Positions 47,228-56,168 of a DNA stretch of 64,000 bases are shown here, in pieces (positions within the stretch are counted from its first letter, which is position 1; each line of letters opens with the position of its first letter). Under the pieces are notes generated by a model, which was not told where the DNA came from, made no database searches, and saw only the letters and a list, made by a program, of their open reading frames with translations. A program made the translations under genes and the position numbers. The DNA is taken from NCBI GenBank assembly GCA_029561455.1, contig JAKQIY010000006.1:1-64000 (forward strand), in the 5' to 3' direction. The DNA is from a bacterium. GTDB lineage: Bacteria; Zhuqueibacterota; Zhuqueibacteria; Residuimicrobiales; Krinioviventaceae.

Positions 47228-47240
47228 GACTATTTTAGTC
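47228..47240 (-). promoter_or_regulatory. Candidate Rrf2/IscR-type operator of the SUF operon
   Basis: GACTATTTTAGTC is a palindrome (GACTA, TTT, TAGTC) flanked by AT-rich sequence. It matches the core of the type 1 IscR site (GACT, five-base AT-rich centre, AGTC). It lies directly ahead of the Rrf2 gene, so autoregulation is likely. Confidence 0.7.
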
Positions 47241-47340
47241 TTGTTTAAGGAATATAACATACGAATAATTTTTGTTATTCCAAAAGAAAAAATTTTTTTT
47301 ATATGAATTGCTGTGGTGCAAATAGCCCCTTAAACAGTAG

Positions 47341-47430
47341 TGGACGGTATGGACAGAGGGGACAAATTGCAGCCTGTTTTAGCCTGCTCCACAAATATCA
47401 TACTGTCCATGTTGTCCATAATGTCCATTA
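47341..47430. repeat. GGAC/GTCC-rich inverted stretch
   Basis: The left part (near 47341-47364) carries GGAC-type repeats (GTGGACGGTATGGACAG), and the right part (47398-47430) carries GTCC repeats (CTGTCCATGTTGTCCATAAT). The two halves are partly complementary. The stretch lies between the SUF promoter and the ThuA terminator and holds no gene. Confidence 0.5.
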
Positions 47431-47489
47431 GCAAGCAGCAGTGTAATTCATAGTTAATCATTAATGCTTTTATTTATAGCATTCGCACT

Positions 47490-47518
47490 AAAACAAAAAA
47501 CCCCGGCAATACCGGGGT
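47490..47518 (-). terminator. Terminator of the ThuA-domain gene
   Basis: ACCCCGG/CCGGGGT (47500-47506 with 47512-47518) with a 5-nt loop is followed by six T residues on the minus strand, 10 bp beyond the stop codon. Confidence 0.9.
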
Positions 47519-47528
47519 CTAATAAATC

Positions 47529-48326
47529 CTAATAAACATTACGCACTAGTTTTTCTTTTTCGCCATACTTGCTTTCCGCCGCCCACAGAATACCGCGCTG
47601 CATTATCGTCAGCGCTTCCGGGACCTGGAAATCGCTGGCGACATGGCCGAGTGAAGTATAAAAAACACGTCCCTTACCGTAATATCGTTTCCATGCCACC
47701 GGCATTACACAGCCTTCAATCCACGGAGCGTGCTCGCCGGTAAATGTTGTAGTTGCCAGCACTTTATTGGAGGGATCGACATGCATGTAATATTGTTCCG
47801 AGTGCATTTTAAAATCCTTCAAGCCCTTGGTTACCGGGTCTTTGTGATCGGTGATCTGCACCGAGTAATCGATAACGCCGCCGGGATGTGCTACCCACTG
47901 GCCGCCGCTCATGAACTGGTATTCGGTATTGTTGCGGAACGAATCGCACAAACCGCCATGCCAGCCGGCAATGCCCATGCCGCCCTTGATGGCTTCCAAT
48001 AATCCCCTTTCCTGCGGATTGCTGATCTGACCCATAGTCCAGATTTGCACGACCAGGTCCAGCGACTCCATCAGCGCCTTGTCAGTATAGGAATCCAGCT
48101 TGTCCGAAACCGTTACGTCCCAGCCCAGGCCCTGCATCCAGGGGACGAATATATCTCGGCATTGCTGCGGCTCATGGCCATCCCATCCACCCCATACAAA
48201 CAATACTTTACGCGGGGCGACTTTTGGCGTTTCCTGCGCGAACAGAACACCGGCGCCCAATGCTGCGCCCAGTCCGGCAATGGCGGATCTTTCCACAAAT
48301 TCTCTCCTGCTCAACTCATTTTTCAT
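47529..48326 (-). CDS. Tat-exported ThuA-domain protein
   Basis: This product of about 265 residues has a Tat signal ([21 protein letters not shown]). A ThuA-like (class I glutamine amidotransferase-fold) domain follows: [47 protein letters not shown], and the late [21 protein letters not shown]. ThuA domains occur in trehalose or other sugar utilisation, but no catalytic role is proven; secreted versions accompany Gfo/Idh oxidoreductases, one of which lies at 25.3 kb. The start at 48326 has GAGGTG upstream. Single-gene unit with its own terminator. Confidence 0.88.
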   Translation of the reverse strand: MKNELSRREFVERSAIAGLGAALGAGVLFAQETPKVAPRKVLFVWGGWDGHEPQQCRDIFVPWMQGLGWDVTVSDKLDSYTDKALMESLDLVVQIWTMGQISNPQERGLLEAIKGGMGIAGWHGGLCDSFRNNTEYQFMSGGQWVAHPGGVIDYSVQITDHKDPVTKGLKDFKMHSEQYYMHVDPSNKVLATTTFTGEHAPWIEGCVMPVAWKRYYGKGRVFYTSLGHVASDFQVPEALTIMQRGILWAAESKYGEKEKLVRNVY

Positions 48327-48491
48327 AACCACCTCGTCAGCAAAATTTATGTAAGTTAATTAATCCATGGTTTCCCGTTCAATTATATCAAATAATTACA
48401 ATATATTCAAGTAAAAGATTGTCATTATCATTGGAAAAAAGTATATTTATTCCTGAAAAAAATTTACTTATTCTGGTAAAGGAGTAGATCC

Positions 48492-49703
48492 ATGCAAGCA
48501 GTTATGATGGTCGCCGGCAAGAGCACCCGTACTTATCCATTGACCCTGACCCGGCCCAAGCCGATTCTGCCGTTTATGAACCAACCCCTCATCATCCATA
48601 GCCTGGAACAGATGACCGGTTTGTTTGATGAAGTGATATTGATCGTCGGTTACCGGCAAGAGATGATTAAAGACCTGCTGGGCGATAAATATAAGGACAT
48701 TAAATTGATCTACCAGGAACAAAAGGAACAAAAAGGCACCGGCCACGCTATTTTACAGGCCAAACCGCACATTAAAGGCAAGTTTGTAGCTATGAACGGC
48801 GACGACCTGTTTGCCCGCCAGGACCTGGAAAAGCTGGTCAAACTGGAATACGGCGCGTTGGTGAAACGGGTGGATAACCCCAATATCTATGGCGTATACC
48901 ATATCGATGATAATAATAAAGTTCTGAACCTGGTGGAAAAGCCCAAAGAGTATATCGGCGACCTGGTGAATATCGGCTGCTATGTGTTCAAGGCGGAATT
49001 TATGGAGGAACTGGAAAAGACGCCGCCCAGCATTCGCAACGAGATCGAAGTAACCTCGGCAATATTGAGTGTCGCCAAACGGCAGGATTTCTTTGTTATT
49101 CCGATCGACGGCTTTTGGCTGCCGACCGGTTATGCCTGGGACTTGCTGAAACACCAGGAGTATTTTATGCCGGATATGAAAGGCTCGGATATCAAAGGCA
49201 CAGTGGAACCCGGCGCGACCCTGCATGGCTCTGTCCGGGTTGGAAAAAATTCGCTCATCAAGTCCGGCGCTTATATCGAGGGCCCGGTGATCATTGGCGA
49301 AAACTGCATAATCGGCCCGAATTGCTATATCCGCGCCTGCACCTCAATTGGCGATAACTGCCGGGTCGGTAACGGCGTAGAGATCAAGAATTCCATTATT
49401 ATGCACAACAGCGTGGTTTCGCACCTGTGCTATATCGGCGATTCGGTGATCGGCACGAACTGCAATATCGGCGGCGGCACGATTACCGCCAACAAGCGTC
49501 ACGATAATGGCGGGGTGAAATCTATGATCAAGGACAAGCTGGTGGACAGCGGACGAACCAAGTTTGGCGCAATTATTTCGGATGATTGTCAGACGGGAAT
49601 CAATACCTCAATATACCCCGGCCGCAAGCTGTGGCCCGGCATGGTTACCCGTCCCGGCCAGGTGGTGAATAAAGATATTGCGCCAGAGGATGTGAGTTGG
49701 TAA
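48492..49703 (+). CDS. Sugar-1-phosphate nucleotidyltransferase with left-handed beta-helix (GlmU-like)
   Basis: This 403-residue cytoplasmic enzyme is predicted to make a nucleotide sugar from NTP and a sugar 1-phosphate, and its second domain may acetylate an amino sugar. The N-terminal domain has AGKSTRTYPLTLTRPKPILP, where the usual second Gly of GxGTR is Ser, plus GTGHAILQA and VAMNGDDLF. From about residue 236 hexapeptide repeats form a left-handed beta helix (VRVGKNSLIKSGAYIEGPVI, CNIGGGTITANKRHDNGG). The layout resembles archaeal-type bifunctional GlmU-like proteins. AAGGAG precedes the ATG. No cell-envelope sugar genes adjoin it. Confidence 0.88.
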   Translation: MQAVMMVAGKSTRTYPLTLTRPKPILPFMNQPLIIHSLEQMTGLFDEVILIVGYRQEMIKDLLGDKYKDIKLIYQEQKEQKGTGHAILQAKPHIKGKFVAMNGDDLFARQDLEKLVKLEYGALVKRVDNPNIYGVYHIDDNNKVLNLVEKPKEYIGDLVNIGCYVFKAEFMEELEKTPPSIRNEIEVTSAILSVAKRQDFFVIPIDGFWLPTGYAWDLLKHQEYFMPDMKGSDIKGTVEPGATLHGSVRVGKNSLIKSGAYIEGPVIIGENCIIGPNCYIRACTSIGDNCRVGNGVEIKNSIIMHNSVVSHLCYIGDSVIGTNCNIGGGTITANKRHDNGGVKSMIKDKLVDSGRTKFGAIISDDCQTGINTSIYPGRKLWPGMVTRPGQVVNKDIAPEDVSW

Positions 49704-50402
49704 GGGATTTACAGCAAGTTCGAATCCTTGCAGAGACTGCGAGGGCCGTTTATGCTTTTCAATTCGGTTTTAATAATCCGGTCATCGAGTAGGGCCGCCG
49801 GGATATTAAGAAAGGTTACAAGTTTATTCAGCAAACAATCCTTCCTTACAAAATAGTACTGCGGCCCGTATCGAGATGACTTTACTATAAACGTAAACGG
49901 GGAGGTCATTCTTGCTCGACCTGGGGATATTCCCCAGGTCGCACGTTAAAACGGGACATGCTGTCCCGCTTATTATTACCACCAAATAGGAAATTATTAT
50001 TCGCCACGGTTTGACACGGATCGAACACGGATAAAAGCCCGACTGCGCAGGATATTAGTCCAGCATTTACGACATTTATTAAGCGGTGCATAAAGGCACC
50101 GCACTCCGGTCAATGGCAAATCCGGAGAGCTGCCCCTTTATGGGCAGCTCTTGCCCGAATGGTCACCCTACCCAAAAATTTTCATCTGTGTTTATCTGAG
50201 TAATCTGCGGATAAACTTATCTGTTTATATATCAAGAGTCTTTGCCGAAAAATTTTAACGATATTATGATTTTTTCTTGACTATAACACAAAACATGTTT
50301 ATAATTAATCACGGGCGAAACTGCAAAATTAAATAAAACCGCTATATTCTGAAATGGGGCGGAAATTTGATTTATTTCTTAAATATATCAGGGAGAAGAA
50401 TC
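49704..50402. repeat. Repeat-rich intergenic region, first copy of the double-hairpin repeat
   Basis: No gene is supported. 49917-49941 is a perfect hairpin with arms CGACCTGGGGA and loop TAT. It is followed by CGGGACA/TGTCCCG at 49952-49968 and then about 90 bp ending near 50057 that recur at 54985-55124. Further hairpins follow: CTCCGG/CCGGAG around 50103-50127, and GAGCTGCCC/GGGCAGCTC around 50126-50150, ending in ACCCTACCC. The last 200 bp are AT-rich and probably hold the promoter of the propeller-protein gene. Confidence 0.65.
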
Positions 50403-52622
50403 ATGCTAAAAAGTAAAGATGTATTTTTACTCGTTACATTCATGTTTTATATTTTCTCTTTGCCGGTTAGCAGTCAAACCTGGGAAACAATAACATGCAA
50501 AAATAATGTGCAGGATCTGTGCTGCGTGGGTGATTATTGCTGGGTGGCCACTATCGGCGGCGTGGTCAAGGTGAATATTAATGATTTTTCATATAAGGAA
50601 TTTGAACGTGAAGAAGGCTTGACAAGCAACAATATAATGGCTGTAACTGTGGATACTAGTAATAATATCTGGATTGGTACTTATCAAAACGGGATTACTC
50701 TATTAAATGGGACAATCCCTGTATATTATGAAGTAAATTCTAATAATTTATCATATCCTAATATAATCAATTGTATTTTTACTGACCAAGATAACAAGAT
50801 TTGGGTAGGAACACGTGGAGGAACTTTTATTTTTGATGGTCAAAACACATATTTTTATGATAAAAAAAATTCAAATATAATAAGTAATATTGTTTATGCA
50901 ATTAAATCTGATATTAATAAGAATGTATGGTGTGCCACTGATTGGGGTTTATCAGTATTTGATGGCCTTAACTGGCAATCTTTTACTATTAATAATAGTG
51001 ATTTACAGTGGAAACAAATTTATGATTTGGATTTCGAGAAGAATAATAAATTATGGTTGGCTGCAAACGGAGGAGGCGTTTATAGCTATGAAAACAATGA
51101 ATTTATAAATTATAATTCAAGTAATAGCGGTCTTTTGGACAATTTTATTCTTTCTGCATTTGTTGACAGTAAAAATAATAAATGGTTTGGTTCCTTATAT
51201 GGGCGTGTATATTGCTATAATGATACAACATGGTGCATTTATGATTCGACAAACAGTGCTTTGCCTTTTGATTCTACTTTTACAGAAAGAACCTCAAGTA
51301 ATCCCTTAGCGTCAATAAATATCATTACCGAAGACAAGAATGGTCACTTGTGGTGCGGTACAGGATGGGGACTATACCTGTTTGATGGCGCGCAATGGCG
51401 ACAAATTAAAATATCCTCTTATTTGCAATCAAGTTATATAACCGGTATTGCGTTAGACAAGGATGACAATGCCTGGCTGTCTACCGGTTATGGCGTAACA
51501 GTATCAAAAGCAGATACTATTCTGAATTTTAATACTACCAATAGCTCTTTGGAATTTGATGTTGTACATGATATTGCTATAGACAGTTCCGGCCGGGTAT
51601 GGGTATCGAAACCTAATAAAGGGATTGCGGTTTACGAAAATAACACCTGGACTTTTTTCGATAAAAGTAACAGTACTCTGCCGGATATCAATATATCAAC
51701 AATTACCGCTGAGGATTCGGACCGGGTATGGTTCGGTACATTAAGCAAAGGATTAATCGAATATAATGGTCATGAATTTGTATTGAATGATGGACCGAAT
51801 CGGATTCTCAATTCTACAGATATTGAAGCGATTGGCATCGATGCCGGAAAAAACAAATGGATTGGTACATCGGACGCATATATGGGATCAGGACGCGGCC
51901 TGGTTCGATATGATGATAGTAGTTGGGAATTCTTTAATACTGCCAACAGTAATATCGCCTCAAATAATGTTGAAGCTATTACTATAGAAGATAACGGTAC
52001 GATTTGGGCAGGAACAACCCGGGGGGTTTGCCGTTATGATGGACAAACATGGACAACTTTTACTACATCAAATAGCGGTTTGCTTGATAATTATGTAACG
52101 ATTATTGCAATTGACAAACGAGGCCGTAAATGGTTTTATTCATACGATCAGGGCATTTCGGTGTTTGATGGTGTGGATTGGCTTTGTTATACTTCGGGGA
52201 ACAGTCCTTTGGCAAGTAAATATGTAAGCGATATTAAAGTAAATAAAAAGGGCGAAATTTTAATAGGTACATCGGAGGGTCTGTCTATATTCAGGGATAC
52301 GGAAACAGGGGTTCAGCAACATACAAAAACCCAAATCCCAGCTTTAACAGTTTTATCGCAAAACTACCCCAACCCCTTCAACTCGGACACCGAAATAAAA
52401 TACACATTGCAGCAAAAAGCCAATGTTAAGGTGCAGATATTCAACCTGCAGGGACAACTGGTGCGCACGCTGGCTTCCGGTTATCACCAGTCCGGAGAAT
52501 ATAGCGCGCGCTGGAACGGCTGCGATGACGCCTGCGCGCCGCTTTCTTCAGGCATATATTTTTACCGGCTGACGATAGATGGGCAAGCTGCCGCGACAAA
52601 ACGGCTGGTGATGGTTAAATGA
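50403..52622 (+). CDS. Large secreted regulator-propeller protein with sorting domain
   Basis: This exported protein of about 739 residues has a signal peptide (residues 1-24) and about 14 Reg_prop-like repeats covering two seven-bladed propellers (for example NNIWIGTYQNGITLLNG, NKIWVGTRGGTFIFDG, GTIWAGTTRGVCRYDGQTW). A type IX-like sorting domain follows (SQNYPNPFNSDTEIKY, ending KRLVMVK). The propeller part is strikingly AT-rich and the last 90 codons are GC-richer, as if the sorting domain came from elsewhere. Its final 82 nt are identical to the end of the next gene. The start at 50403 has GGGAGA upstream. Ligand unknown. Confidence 0.85.
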   Translation: MLKSKDVFLLVTFMFYIFSLPVSSQTWETITCKNNVQDLCCVGDYCWVATIGGVVKVNINDFSYKEFEREEGLTSNNIMAVTVDTSNNIWIGTYQNGITLLNGTIPVYYEVNSNNLSYPNIINCIFTDQDNKIWVGTRGGTFIFDGQNTYFYDKKNSNIISNIVYAIKSDINKNVWCATDWGLSVFDGLNWQSFTINNSDLQWKQIYDLDFEKNNKLWLAANGGGVYSYENNEFINYNSSNSGLLDNFILSAFVDSKNNKWFGSLYGRVYCYNDTTWCIYDSTNSALPFDSTFTERTSSNPLASINIITEDKNGHLWCGTGWGLYLFDGAQWRQIKISSYLQSSYITGIALDKDDNAWLSTGYGVTVSKADTILNFNTTNSSLEFDVVHDIAIDSSGRVWVSKPNKGIAVYENNTWTFFDKSNSTLPDINISTITAEDSDRVWFGTLSKGLIEYNGHEFVLNDGPNRILNSTDIEAIGIDAGKNKWIGTSDAYMGSGRGLVRYDDSSWEFFNTANSNIASNNVEAITIEDNGTIWAGTTRGVCRYDGQTWTTFTTSNSGLLDNYVTIIAIDKRGRKWFYSYDQGISVFDGVDWLCYTSGNSPLASKYVSDIKVNKKGEILIGTSEGLSIFRDTETGVQQHTKTQIPALTVLSQNYPNPFNSDTEIKYTLQQKANVKVQIFNLQGQLVRTLASGYHQSGEYSARWNGCDDACAPLSSGIYFYRLTIDGQAAATKRLVMVK

Positions 52623-52644
52623 TATACTCTTTAAGGGAGATATT

Positions 52645-53571
52645 GTGATAAAAAAAATTTTTATCATTCTCATCTTGGTATATTCAATATCTTTTAGCAA
52701 GCCTGAAAAACCGGATTATTATCCTTTACATATTGGTGACAAATGGATTTATGAACATACTGAATTGCCCCCAAATGTGACAACAAGGTTTAACACTATT
52801 GAAATCATTGATACTACCACAATAAATTATAAATTATACTTTTTATGTCAGGAACAAATTGGTAGTTTTTGGGGGTATGATCCATATGGATATGGGTATT
52901 TTCATAAAGACTCATTAAACCAGTTATGGTTTGTGAATTATTATACTAAAAAAGAAAGAAAATCTATTGATTTTAATAGAACACCTGGATTAGTAAGTAC
53001 ATACTTTGATTCAGTTAATAATATGACCACAAAAAATGCTTTATTAGATACAAATGACCTTCAAATTACACCTGCGGGTATATTTTATGATTGCTATCAT
53101 TTTTGGAGTGAAACGGTAGAAATATATACAGATTATCATAGTTGGTATGCACCCAATATTGGTTTTGTACATTCTCTCGCCGAAGGTGAGGAACTTGTTT
53201 TATATGGCGCCTGCATTAATGGAGTAGTCTATGGAGATACAAACATTAGTGTCCCATCTCAAATAATGCAGAGCGGAATACAACAAGTAAATGATTTTAC
53301 ACTCGATCAAAACTACCCCAACCCCTTTAACTCGGACACTGAAATACGATATACCCTGCAACAAAAAGGCAATGTTCAATTAATAATTTACAACCTGCAG
53401 GGACAACCGGTGCGCACCCTGGTAACCGGTTATTGCCAGTCCGGAGAATATACCACGCGCTGGAACGGCTGTGATGACACTGGCGCGCCGCTTTCTTCAG
53501 GCATATATTTTTACCGGCTGACGATAGATGGGCAAGCTGCCGCGACAAAACGGCTGGTGATGGTGAAATGA
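52645..53571 (+). CDS. Secreted protein of unknown function with sorting domain
   Basis: This 308-residue exported protein has a GTG start with AAGGGAG upstream and a short signal (IKKIFIILILVYSISFS). An unrecognised N-terminal domain begins PDYYPLHIGDKWIYEH, a theme shared with the lipoprotein at 40040-40681. The last 85 residues are a type IX-like sorting domain almost identical to that of the preceding gene (NYPNPFNSDTEI to KRLVMVK). It is 22 bp downstream of that gene, so the two form an operon. AT-rich passenger, GC-richer tail. Confidence 0.78.
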   Translation: MIKKIFIILILVYSISFSKPEKPDYYPLHIGDKWIYEHTELPPNVTTRFNTIEIIDTTTINYKLYFLCQEQIGSFWGYDPYGYGYFHKDSLNQLWFVNYYTKKERKSIDFNRTPGLVSTYFDSVNNMTTKNALLDTNDLQITPAGIFYDCYHFWSETVEIYTDYHSWYAPNIGFVHSLAEGEELVLYGACINGVVYGDTNISVPSQIMQSGIQQVNDFTLDQNYPNPFNSDTEIRYTLQQKGNVQLIIYNLQGQPVRTLVTGYCQSGEYTTRWNGCDDTGAPLSSGIYFYRLTIDGQAAATKRLVMVK

Positions 53572-54196
53572 TAAAATTTTGATATGATGGGATTCTAACC
53601 CACCTCAATGGGTACAAAATTATTGAAAATGATGGAACCAGGTCTATTATTCCAAAGGGCAACCACGAGGGTTGCCCCTACACAATAATCATCTGCGTAA
53701 ATCAGCGGCATCAATCAAACGGGCGAAGCATCTTTGTCTGGTTTATCTTACAATTTTTAATCCGTCTGGAACAGATGCTTCTCCCCTACAAAAATCTCAT
53801 CTGCGTAAATCTGCGCAATCTGTGGATTATTTCTAATAACCACACCTGCTCGACCTGGGTCGAAGATCCGCCTCTGGAGGAGATGTTCCCCGGTCGTATA
53901 ATAAAACGGGACATGCTGTCCCGCTTGTTATAACAAACATAATGGGAAATTATTTGCCACGGATTGACACGGATCGAACACGAATAAAAGTGCTACGCAT
54001 CTGGCAGTCAAAACTTTCAAAAAACGATTTATACATCATAATCCAATTAATAAAAAATAACCTGTCAAATTTCAGGTGCGTAGTACTTGGATTTCCTTGC
54101 CCACCCGACATGTCATTCCGGGGAGCCGAACGACGAGGAATCTTACTATTTCTGCCCAAGCGAAGCACTCTGACCGGAAATTGTTGGTTATGTCGC
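53572..54196. repeat. Repeat-rich spacer with several hairpin families
   Basis: No gene is supported. Visible elements: GGGCAACC/GGTTGCCC hairpin near 53656-53681, followed by CCTAC; a GGGCGAAGCAT...ATGCTTCTCCC element at 53721-53790 with a second copy at 56501-56579; an interrupted copy of the double-hairpin repeat at 53849-54000 (CGACCTGG, then CCCCGGTCG 32 nt later, then CGGGACA/TGTCCCG); and a GAAATGA-type repeat near 54106-54150. Confidence 0.6.
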
Positions 54197-54439
54197 TTAT
54201 GCCGCCGATAGTTTCCGCACGCTTAAAATTTCATTTTTCTGCAACGGTTCAATATCCGATTCTGAAACGGTTACGATAGAAATAGTATCTCCCAATGCAT
54301 TAAAAGCTTCCAGAGTATAACCGTCTTTTCCAGTCGCAACAGGATGATAATCGATAATTGTTGCAATATCCCCTTTTTTAAGTCTCTTTTCAGGGAAATC
54401 ATTTAACAAAACAATTTCTGCAAATAATTTGTATTTCAT
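54197..54439 (-). CDS. DUF4926 domain protein
   Basis: This 80-residue soluble protein matches DUF4926 (FAEIVLLNDFPEKRLKKGDI, GYTLEAFNALGDTISIVTV, ESDIEPLQ), a small SH3-like beta-barrel family of unknown role. It follows the DUF6883 gene with only a 1-bp gap, and AAGGAA precedes the ATG. Small pairs of this kind are often found in accessory DNA; a toxin-immunity or toxin-antitoxin-like link is inference only. Confidence 0.75.
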   Translation of the reverse strand: MKYKLFAEIVLLNDFPEKRLKKGDIATIIDYHPVATGKDGYTLEAFNALGDTISIVTVSESDIEPLQKNEILSVRKLSAA

Positions 54440-54440
54440 A

Positions 54441-54770
54441 CTAGTATTCCTTTTTAGGGTACAGGGTAATAAACTTGGTAATCGATGTTTCTTTTTCCTG
54501 CATCCAAATCGTGCAAACTGTCAATTTTTTACCATTGGGACCCGACAAAACGCCATCTATCTCGAATACATTACCATAATCATTTTGTTCTATTAACAGG
54601 GCATCCTGAATCAATATTTGCTCCCGCAAATCTTTTTCAAGAGTCTTGTAATTATCAAATGAATATCCTGCCCGGGCTAACCATTGTGACTTGTCATTTC
54701 TTTTTTTACTGACTAACAGGTAATTAGTCAGTTTTTCCCGGGTAATTAATGTGTCATTTGGTAAAAGCAT
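54441..54770 (-). CDS. DUF6883-like protein, partner of DUF4926
   Basis: This 109-residue soluble protein resembles DUF6883: a start like LPNDTLITREKLTNYLL, a central YSFDNYKTLEKDLREQIL and a C-terminal beta hairpin (LTVCTIWMQEKETSITKFIT). DUF6883 domains commonly precede a DUF4926 gene, as here. Function is not established. The pair lies in repeat-rich accessory DNA and is AT-rich. Family assignment is moderate. Confidence 0.65.
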   Translation of the reverse strand: MLLPNDTLITREKLTNYLLVSKKRNDKSQWLARAGYSFDNYKTLEKDLREQILIQDALLIEQNDYGNVFEIDGVLSGPNGKKLTVCTIWMQEKETSITKFITLYPKKEY

Positions 54771-55130
54771 ACTCTATCATTCTGTTTTACATAAATTAAA
54801 GTATTATATTGATAAATATCAAGATATTTTTTAATTATACTACACATTTCTTTTCAACGAGGATATGAGCGCACAAGGGGGAAAATTGGGCTAAAGCCCG
54901 ACGTGCCTGGCAGTCAAGATTTTAACCTCACGCAAGTCTCCGGTCTGACGTGTAAGAAATCAGCCTTCGGCTTAAAATTGAGTTACTCGACCTGGAGATA
55001 TTCCCCAGGTCGCATATTAAAACGGGACATGCTGTCCCGCTTATTATAGCTAACATAATGGGTAATTATTCGCCAGGGATTGATACGGATCGAACACTAA
55101 TAAAAGCCGGATTGCGCAGGACATGTATTT
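54771..55130. repeat. Spacer with a near-complete double-hairpin repeat
   Basis: 54985-55124 repeats the element seen at 49911-50057: arms CGACCTGGAGA/TCCCCAGGTCG, then CGGGACA/TGTCCCG, then a tail with GATACGGATCGAACACTAAT and GCGCAGGACATG. The left part, 54890-54960, holds fragments such as GGGCTAAAGCCCG, also palindromic. No gene seen. Confidence 0.65.
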
Positions 55131-56168
55131 TCAATTCAACAAGAGACCAAAGGACAAATGTAATGTATTTAATTTTTCTTTAAAGTATAAATTATCTAAA
55201 CAATAAATATCATTATAGCTTTTCGTATACCTGATCTCTAAAAAGTAATCATCATATTGAATACCTAATCCATAATCTATTGCCAAGCCCCAATTACCTA
55301 AAAGATCGAAAAAATCTCTTTCATAAATCTCCTGATAATCATACCCGATATTCAAGGGCGCCGTTAAATCGTCCTTTACAAATTTAACATAGTCCAGGTT
55401 CTCAACATTCGATTTTTCAACATCAACATATTGAATGGCAGGTGCCATTGATATATGTGTACTCAATTTTGAGCTGATTTGCTGTTTGTATTTACAAAGC
55501 AGCGCCACATTAAAGTTATTTAATTGAATATCCAAATTAGAGTTGGAAATAAAATTCCCCTCGGAAGAGAGGATTTTTTTATTTAACATTCGGGCTTTAC
55601 TAATGTATTGGCTAAATTCATAACCGTAATGAAATCCTTTAAATACAGGCCATTCATGACTGTTGATCAAGGTAAGCCCGTTTTTTTCACTCGGCAATTG
55701 TTTTCCCTGAAATAAAAGCACATTGGTACCCACCCGGAATGAAAAACCCCTCCAAAAATTTAAATATTTTGAAGACCGATCAATAATTGTATAATCAGCA
55801 TATTTTTCAAACAACTCTTTTTTAACACGTTTGATTTCATAACGCAAATGCAAACCATAAATCAGAGTCGGCACAGACCACATTCCCATGTATATACCGA
55901 CATTAAAAGGATCGTGATGCGGTAATAAATAATAACCGATTCTATTCCCCACAGCGCCGCCAATAATAATTCCGCCGGTTACTTCAAATCCTTTTTGGAT
56001 TGGCAGGTAAACCAGACTTTGTTGTATTAAGGAATCAGTTATGACAATAGTTTCTTTGGGGGGAATTAAATTTTCATCTAGAGATTCAGCGGTGCGACTA
56101 TTAATAAAACTCAATAAAAAAAAGAAAAAAATAAATGCCCTTCGACGGAAAACATTAAATAAATTCAT
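55131..56168 (-). CDS. Uncharacterised exported protein, likely outer-membrane beta-barrel
   Basis: I do not recognise a family. The product of about 345 residues has an N-terminal signal (RRRAFIFFFFLLSFINS). A Gly-rich hydrophobic segment follows (VTGGIIIGGAVGNRIGYYLL), then YMGMWSVPTLIYGLHLRYEI. The C-terminal two-thirds have alternating aromatic strands ending in LHLSFGLLLN, as expected for an outer-membrane barrel. It is AT-rich and flanked by repeats, consistent with accessory DNA. The start at 56168 is uncertain; a GTG at 56177 is in frame. Confidence 0.6.
   Translation of the reverse strand: MNLFNVFRRRAFIFFFFLLSFINSRTAESLDENLIPPKETIVITDSLIQQSLVYLPIQKGFEVTGGIIIGGAVGNRIGYYLLPHHDPFNVGIYMGMWSVPTLIYGLHLRYEIKRVKKELFEKYADYTIIDRSSKYLNFWRGFSFRVGTNVLLFQGKQLPSEKNGLTLINSHEWPVFKGFHYGYEFSQYISKARMLNKKILSSEGNFISNSNLDIQLNNFNVALLCKYKQQISSKLSTHISMAPAIQYVDVEKSNVENLDYVKFVKDDLTAPLNIGYDYQEIYERDFFDLLGNWGLAIDYGLGIQYDDYFLEIRYTKSYNDIYCLDNLYFKEKLNTLHLSFGLLLN

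Noticed and set aside
49711-49735. TTCGAATCC motif resembling a tRNA T-loop
   Set aside because: The flanking bases pair as GCAAG/CTTGC only with an 8-nt loop, and no acceptor, D or anticodon arm can be drawn; it follows a protein-coding end directly.
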